From: an uncultured Planctomycetaceae bacterium | GTDB taxonomy: Bacteria > Planctomycetota > Planctomycetia > Pirellulales > UBA1268 | Reading direction: 5' to 3' | DNA length: 9,950 bases | NCBI GenBank assembly: GCA_903949225.1 | Contig: CAJAYZ010000689.1 | Coordinates: 1 to 9,950 of the forward strand | In this document: positions 6,483 to 9,950 of the stretch, in pieces | How the letters are laid out: each line of letters opens with the position of its first letter | How positions within the stretch are numbered: position 1 is the stretch's first letter | Program-made: the position numbers and the translations under genes | The notes under the pieces: generated by a model | The model's input: the letters and a program-made list of their open reading frames with translations, nothing else | The model's database searches: none | Told to the model about the DNA's origin: nothing

Positions 6483-7649
6483 ATGCCGACCGCCACGGCC
6501 ACCTCCGCCGATGTCATCGTCCTCGGCACCGGCGGGATGGGAAGTGCGGCCTGTGCGCACCTCGCCGCCCGCGGCGCGAAGGTGATCGGCCTCGATCGCT
6601 TTGAGATCGCCCACAACCGCGGCAGCTCTCACGGTCAGACGCGGCTCATCCGTCAGGCCTACTTCGAGCATCCCGATTACGTGCCCCTGCTTCTCGAGGC
6701 CTACCGGCTGTGGCGCGGGCTCGAAGAGGCGACGGGAAGAAGGCTCCTTTTCCAGTCGGGGCTGCTGCTAGCGGGGGCAGAGACGGGCGAGGCGGTCGCC
6801 GGCGCCCTCCACGCCGCCGCCGTCCATCGCCTTCCCATCGAGCGGCTGGCAGCCAGTGAGGCCAAGCGTCGCTGGCCGGCCTTCACGCTCGACGACGATT
6901 TTCTCGCGGTCTGGGAGCCAGCCGGTGGCTTTCTCCTCGTCGAGGATTGCGTTCGAGCCCACGCCGAGGTCGCCACACGCCACGGCGCCCGCTTCGTGGA
7001 GGGTGTCGACATCCACGGCTGGCAGGCCGGGCCGAGCGGCGTCACGGTCGACACCGACCAAGGCACTTTCCACGCCGATCGGCTCGTGATCGCGCCCGGC
7101 GCGTGGGCGGCCGATCTCCTCGAGATCCCGTCGGTGAAGCTCGAGGTCCTCAAGAAAATGCTCTGCTGGTATCGCCCCCCGGCAGAGCACCGCGCGGCAT
7201 TCGCGGCCGGGCCCGAGCCGGGGATCGGCCTCCCCTGCTTCGCATTCGACACCCCCGCCGGCTTCTACTACGGCTTTCCGGCGCTCGACGACCTCGGCGT
7301 GAAGATGGCCGAGCACACCGGCGGCACCCCCGTCGCCGATCCGCTGGCGCTCGATCGCTCACTCGACCGGGAAGAAGCTGCGCGCGTGGCAGCAGTGGCA
7401 CGGGCCCGACTTCCGGCCCTCGGCGACGACCTCGTCCACCATGCCGCCTGCCTCTACACGATGACCCCCGACGCCCACTTCCTCCTCGGGCTTCATCCCG
7501 AGCAGTCACGCGTGGCGATCGCGGCCGGTTTTTCGGGGCATGGCTTCAAGTTCGCAAGCGTCGTCGGCGCTATCCTTGCCGACCTCGCCCTCGACGGCTC
7601 GACGTCGCAGCCGATCGGTTTCCTCGCCCCGGGCCGGTTCGCCGGGTAG
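6483..7649 (+). CDS. FAD-dependent amine oxidase, monomeric sarcosine oxidase / N-methyltryptophan oxidase family
   Basis: This 388-residue flavoenzyme should oxidise a secondary amino acid (an N-methyl amino acid or similar), giving an imine or aldehyde plus hydrogen peroxide. The dinucleotide-binding GTGGMG lies at residues 15-20. The family block GSSHGQTRLIRQAYFEHPDYVPL starts at 47, giving His50, Arg54 and Arg57 at positions matching active-site residues of Bacillus monomeric sarcosine oxidase (MSOX). Lys274 in GVKMAEH matches MSOX Lys265, the oxygen-activating residue, and His278 matches His269. Cys323 in AACLYTMTPD matches the cysteine that carries covalent FAD. The C-terminal block IAAGFSGHGFKFAS is also conserved. 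Length is normal for the family. The ATG at 6483 leaves 57 bases after the upstream gene, with only a weak GGAAAA nearby. Whether the substrate is sarcosine, N-methyltryptophan (SolA-like) or another amine cannot be decided from sequence. Confidence 0.9.
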   Translation: MPTATATSADVIVLGTGGMGSAACAHLAARGAKVIGLDRFEIAHNRGSSHGQTRLIRQAYFEHPDYVPLLLEAYRLWRGLEEATGRRLLFQSGLLLAGAETGEAVAGALHAAAVHRLPIERLAASEAKRRWPAFTLDDDFLAVWEPAGGFLLVEDCVRAHAEVATRHGARFVEGVDIHGWQAGPSGVTVDTDQGTFHADRLVIAPGAWAADLLEIPSVKLEVLKKMLCWYRPPAEHRAAFAAGPEPGIGLPCFAFDTPAGFYYGFPALDDLGVKMAEHTGGTPVADPLALDRSLDREEAARVAAVARARLPALGDDLVHHAACLYTMTPDAHFLLGLHPEQSRVAIAAGFSGHGFKFASVVGAILADLALDGSTSQPIGFLAPGRFAG

Positions 7650-7710
7650 TCGATTCTCGTGGCCCAGGGCCCGGCGGACGTATCATCGCGGCGATTCCAT
7701 CCCCTCCGAC

Positions 7711-7714
7711 GGAG
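7711..7714 (+). promoter_or_regulatory. Ribosome binding site of the S9 peptidase gene
   Basis: GGAG lies eight bases before the ATG at 7723 and is the clearest Shine-Dalgarno in the window. It decides the start: the frame is open upstream to about 7540, but that part overlaps the oxidase gene, and the ATG at 7723 leads straight into a signal peptide. Confidence 0.65.
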
Positions 7715-7722
7715 ACGCTCCC

Positions 7723-9813
7723 ATGCCGAGCCTGCGTGCCATCTGCTTCGTTCTCGTGGCATCGGCGATTGCCGCAGGCCCTTCCCCGGCCATCGGCCAG
7801 GCTCCCCCTCGCACCCACGACATCGAGGTCGACGACTACTTCACCCTCGGCACCCCGTCGACCCTCGCCGTCTCCCCCGACGGCGCCACCGTCGCCTACA
7901 TCGAGCAGCGTTGGGAAAACGCCGACGCCACGCGGAATGCCGACCTGTGGATCGTCAACGTGGCCACGAAGGCTCGGCAGAGGCTGACGTTTGACCGGGC
8001 CGAGGAGGCCGCACCGCAGTGGAGCCCGGATGGCAAGTTTCTTTACTTCACCGCCAACGTCCGCCGCCCCGGCGACGATGCCCCGCCTCACGACGGCAAG
8101 TCGCAGGTGTGGCGGATCGCAGCGGATGGCTCGGGGCTGATGGCCGTGACGCGCGTCAAGGAGGGGATCGGTCGCGCCGAGCTCTCCGCCGACGGCCGGG
8201 CCCTCTACTACACCGTCGTTGCCGAGGGGACTGACGACGAGTGGAAGGATCTCCGCACCCTCCACAAGGAGGTCGAATACGGCCATGGCGTGACGAAGTT
8301 CACGCAGGTGTGGCGCCTCGATCTGGAGAGCTGGAGAGCGGAGAAGCTCATCGACGAGAAGCGCGTCGTGACGGCGCTGCGCGTTTCGCCCGACCAAGCG
8401 CGGATCGCGATGGTGACGACTCCCGACGACGAGATCCTCCACCTCGAGGGATGGTCGCGGATCGACGTCTGGCATGCCGCCACGCGCACGATCGAGGTGG
8501 TGACGGCAGCCGGCTGGCGCGACGGCCATCCCTCCCCGTTCGGCTGGCTCGAGAGCCCCTGCTGGTCGGCCGACGGCAGGCTCGCCTTCGCGGTGGAGTT
8601 TGACGGCCATCCCTGCCGGATCTACGCCTGCCAGTGGAATGGCGCCAAGGGAAGCGTCTGGGAGCTGCGCCGACCCGCCGGGGTGAGCGTGCTCGGGACA
8701 ACGCTCGCCTGGCGCGGCGCCGACGAGCTGTGCTTCATCGGCGAACAGCGCGCCAGGGCACGCGTCCACTCGATCGCCGCCGTCCGTGATGGCCGTCAGG
8801 GGGCCGACCGCCCCGTCACCCCCGGCGACCACGCCATCGCCGCCTTTTCAATCGCCGCCGATGGTCAGCTCGGCGTCATCGATGCCACGCTCACCGATCC
8901 CCCCGACCTCTATCTCGTCGCGGCTGACGGAGCGATGAACCGGCTCACGAAGCTCAATCCCCAGGTCGACGGCTGGAAGCTGCCGACGATCTCGCTCGTC
9001 CAGTGGCGCGCCCCCGATGGCCGCGAGGTGGAGGGGGTGCTCGAGCTGCCCCCCGACGCCAAGCCGGGGGAGCGGCTGCCGTTGGTCGTGGAGATCCATG
9101 GGGGGCCGACCGGCTCGTCGCTCCTCCAGTTTCAGTTCTGGATCTACGGCCGCGTCCTCCTCCCCGCCAAGGGCTACGCACTGCTCTCGCCGAACTACCG
9201 CGGCTCGACCGGCTATGGCGACGATTTTCTCGAGGAGCTCGTCGGTCGCGAGAACGACATCGAGGTGGCCGACATCCTCGCCGGCGTCGATGCGCTCGTC
9301 GAGCGCGGCATCGCCGATCCCGACCGCCTCGGCGTGATGGGGTGGAGCAACGGTGGCTATCTCACCAACTGCCTCGTGGCGGCGAGCGACCGCTTCAAGG
9401 CCGCCAGCAGTGGCGCCGGCGTCGTCGATCAGGTGATCCAGTGGGGCACGGAGGACACCCCCGGCCACGTCGTCAACTTCATGGGGGGCAAGCTCCCGTG
9501 GGCCGAGCCCGATGCTTACCGGGCCGCCTCGCCGATGTATGCCCTCGACCGGGTGAAGACGCCGACGCTCCTCCATGTCGGCGAGCTCGACGCCCGCGTC
9601 CCCGCGGCCCATGCCCGCGCGATGTACCGGGCGCTCAAGACCTATCTCGACGTCCCGACGGAGCTTGTCGTCTATCCCGGCGCCGGCCACGGCCTCGTCA
9701 AGCAAAACCACCGCCGCGCGAAGATGGAATGGGATCTCGCCTGGTTCGACCGGCACCTCCTCGGCAAGACGGCCATGCCTCCTGCGGCCCCTGCGACACC
9801 GCCGGCGAAATGA
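7723..9813 (+). CDS. Secreted S9 family serine peptidase (prolyl oligopeptidase / acylaminoacyl peptidase type)
   Basis: This 696-residue exported oligopeptidase begins with a hydrophobic signal peptide (residues 1 to about 25, likely cleaved at AIG-QA). A beta-propeller of WD40-like blades spans about 35-420, recognisable from repeated SPDG / WSPDGKFLYF / LSADGRALYY / WSADGRLAFA elements. The alpha/beta-hydrolase domain follows (about 430-685), with HGGPTGS forming the oxyanion region and nucleophile Ser542 in GWSNGG. Asp623 (GELDARVP) and His656 (GAGHGL) complete the triad, in family order and spacing. The propeller restricts access to short peptides, so the likely job is trimming oligopeptides in the periplasm. 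A short Pro/Ala-rich tail ends the protein. Length is normal for bacterial S9C-type enzymes. It lies 73 bases after the oxidase and may share its transcript. Exact specificity is not readable. Confidence 0.92.
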   Translation: MPSLRAICFVLVASAIAAGPSPAIGQAPPRTHDIEVDDYFTLGTPSTLAVSPDGATVAYIEQRWENADATRNADLWIVNVATKARQRLTFDRAEEAAPQWSPDGKFLYFTANVRRPGDDAPPHDGKSQVWRIAADGSGLMAVTRVKEGIGRAELSADGRALYYTVVAEGTDDEWKDLRTLHKEVEYGHGVTKFTQVWRLDLESWRAEKLIDEKRVVTALRVSPDQARIAMVTTPDDEILHLEGWSRIDVWHAATRTIEVVTAAGWRDGHPSPFGWLESPCWSADGRLAFAVEFDGHPCRIYACQWNGAKGSVWELRRPAGVSVLGTTLAWRGADELCFIGEQRARARVHSIAAVRDGRQGADRPVTPGDHAIAAFSIAADGQLGVIDATLTDPPDLYLVAADGAMNRLTKLNPQVDGWKLPTISLVQWRAPDGREVEGVLELPPDAKPGERLPLVVEIHGGPTGSSLLQFQFWIYGRVLLPAKGYALLSPNYRGSTGYGDDFLEELVGRENDIEVADILAGVDALVERGIADPDRLGVMGWSNGGYLTNCLVAASDRFKAASSGAGVVDQVIQWGTEDTPGHVVNFMGGKLPWAEPDAYRAASPMYALDRVKTPTLLHVGELDARVPAAHARAMYRALKTYLDVPTELVVYPGAGHGLVKQNHRRAKMEWDLAWFDRHLLGKTAMPPAAPATPPAK

Positions 9814-9825
9814 GGCCGGCCCTAT

Positions 9826-9950
9826 TCACTCTCCCCCGGTGACCTCAATCGACACGATTTCCAAGCCCGCATCTTCGAGGATCGTCAGCGCGTAGATGTC
9901 GGCCACCTCGAGCCCCTCGGCCGTGTCGGCGAGCGTCGGATTGATCGCCA
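9826..9950 (-). CDS. C-terminal end of an unidentified protein (partial)
   Basis: On the minus strand a frame is open from the window edge to a TGA at 9826-9828, giving 40 residues that end in LEIVSIEVTGGE. It begins AINPTLADTAEGLEV at the edge. Third codon positions are G or C in about 34 of 40 codons, as in the neighbouring genes, which supports real coding. The gene converges on the S9 peptidase, with only 12 bases between the two stops and no visible terminator. The two bases before the first full codon are TG, so an ATG just outside the window (a very short protein) cannot be excluded, but a longer gene truncated by the window is equally possible. I do not recognise the family. Confidence 0.55.
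   Translation of the reverse strand, partial: AINPTLADTAEGLEVADIYALTILEDAGLEIVSIEVTGGE

Noticed and set aside
4290..6671. A 793-codon open frame on the minus strand opposite the large exported protein
   Set aside because: It is a mirror frame created by high GC at third positions of the sense gene. Its translation is low-complexity, rich in Gly/Arg/His/Asp, without domain motifs, while the sense frame has an export signal and family-like sequence.
7681..7686. TATCAT as a -10 box upstream of the S9 peptidase gene
   Set aside because: It resembles a -10 hexamer at 5 of 6 positions but no -35-like hexamer is found at suitable spacing, so a promoter cannot be supported.

Overview
The window is about 10 kb of GC-rich bacterial DNA, tightly packed with five complete plus-strand genes, one short low-profile plus-strand leader region at the left edge, and the 3' end of a sixth gene on the minus strand at the right edge. 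Strong G/C bias at third codon positions, few clear Shine-Dalgarno sequences, and a large secreted protein of a type I associate with planctomycetes together suggest a Planctomycetes chromosome (Pirellulales-like). That placement is an inference; there is no rRNA or other phylogenetic marker here.

Layout: (1) 120-2488 encodes a two-gene ABC-2 type exporter, an ATPase followed by a permease whose GTG start overlaps the ATPase stop by 4 bases. (2) 2489-2627 is an intergenic stretch bounded by an exact 11-bp direct repeat. It has near-terminal inverted repeats and several internal hairpins, and it looks like a small non-autonomous (MITE-like) insertion placed just behind the permease stop codon. 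(3) 2628-4025 is an amidase-signature hydrolase with a complete Lys-Ser-Ser triad, followed by a probable intrinsic terminator. (4) 4212-6425 is a large exported protein of unknown function ending in a Pro/Ala/Val/Thr/Glu pentapeptide repeat coded by a 15-bp minisatellite. (5) 6483-7649 is a monomeric sarcosine oxidase / N-methyltryptophan oxidase family flavoenzyme. (6) 7723-9813 is a secreted S9 (prolyl oligopeptidase family) serine peptidase. (7) 9826-9950, minus strand, is the last 40 codons of an unidentified gene that converges on the peptidase.

Functionally, the exporter pair is a clear unit. If the insertion between permease and amidase is removed, those two genes would be only 16 bases apart, so the exporter and amidase may once have formed one operon. 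Amidase, amine oxidase and secreted peptidase could all serve peptide or amino-acid scavenging, but spacing and the terminator do not tie them into one transcript, and no substrate can be read from the sequence. I saw no tRNA, rRNA, CRISPR array, integrase, phage gene or defence system. The most unusual item is the MITE-like element at 2485-2618.
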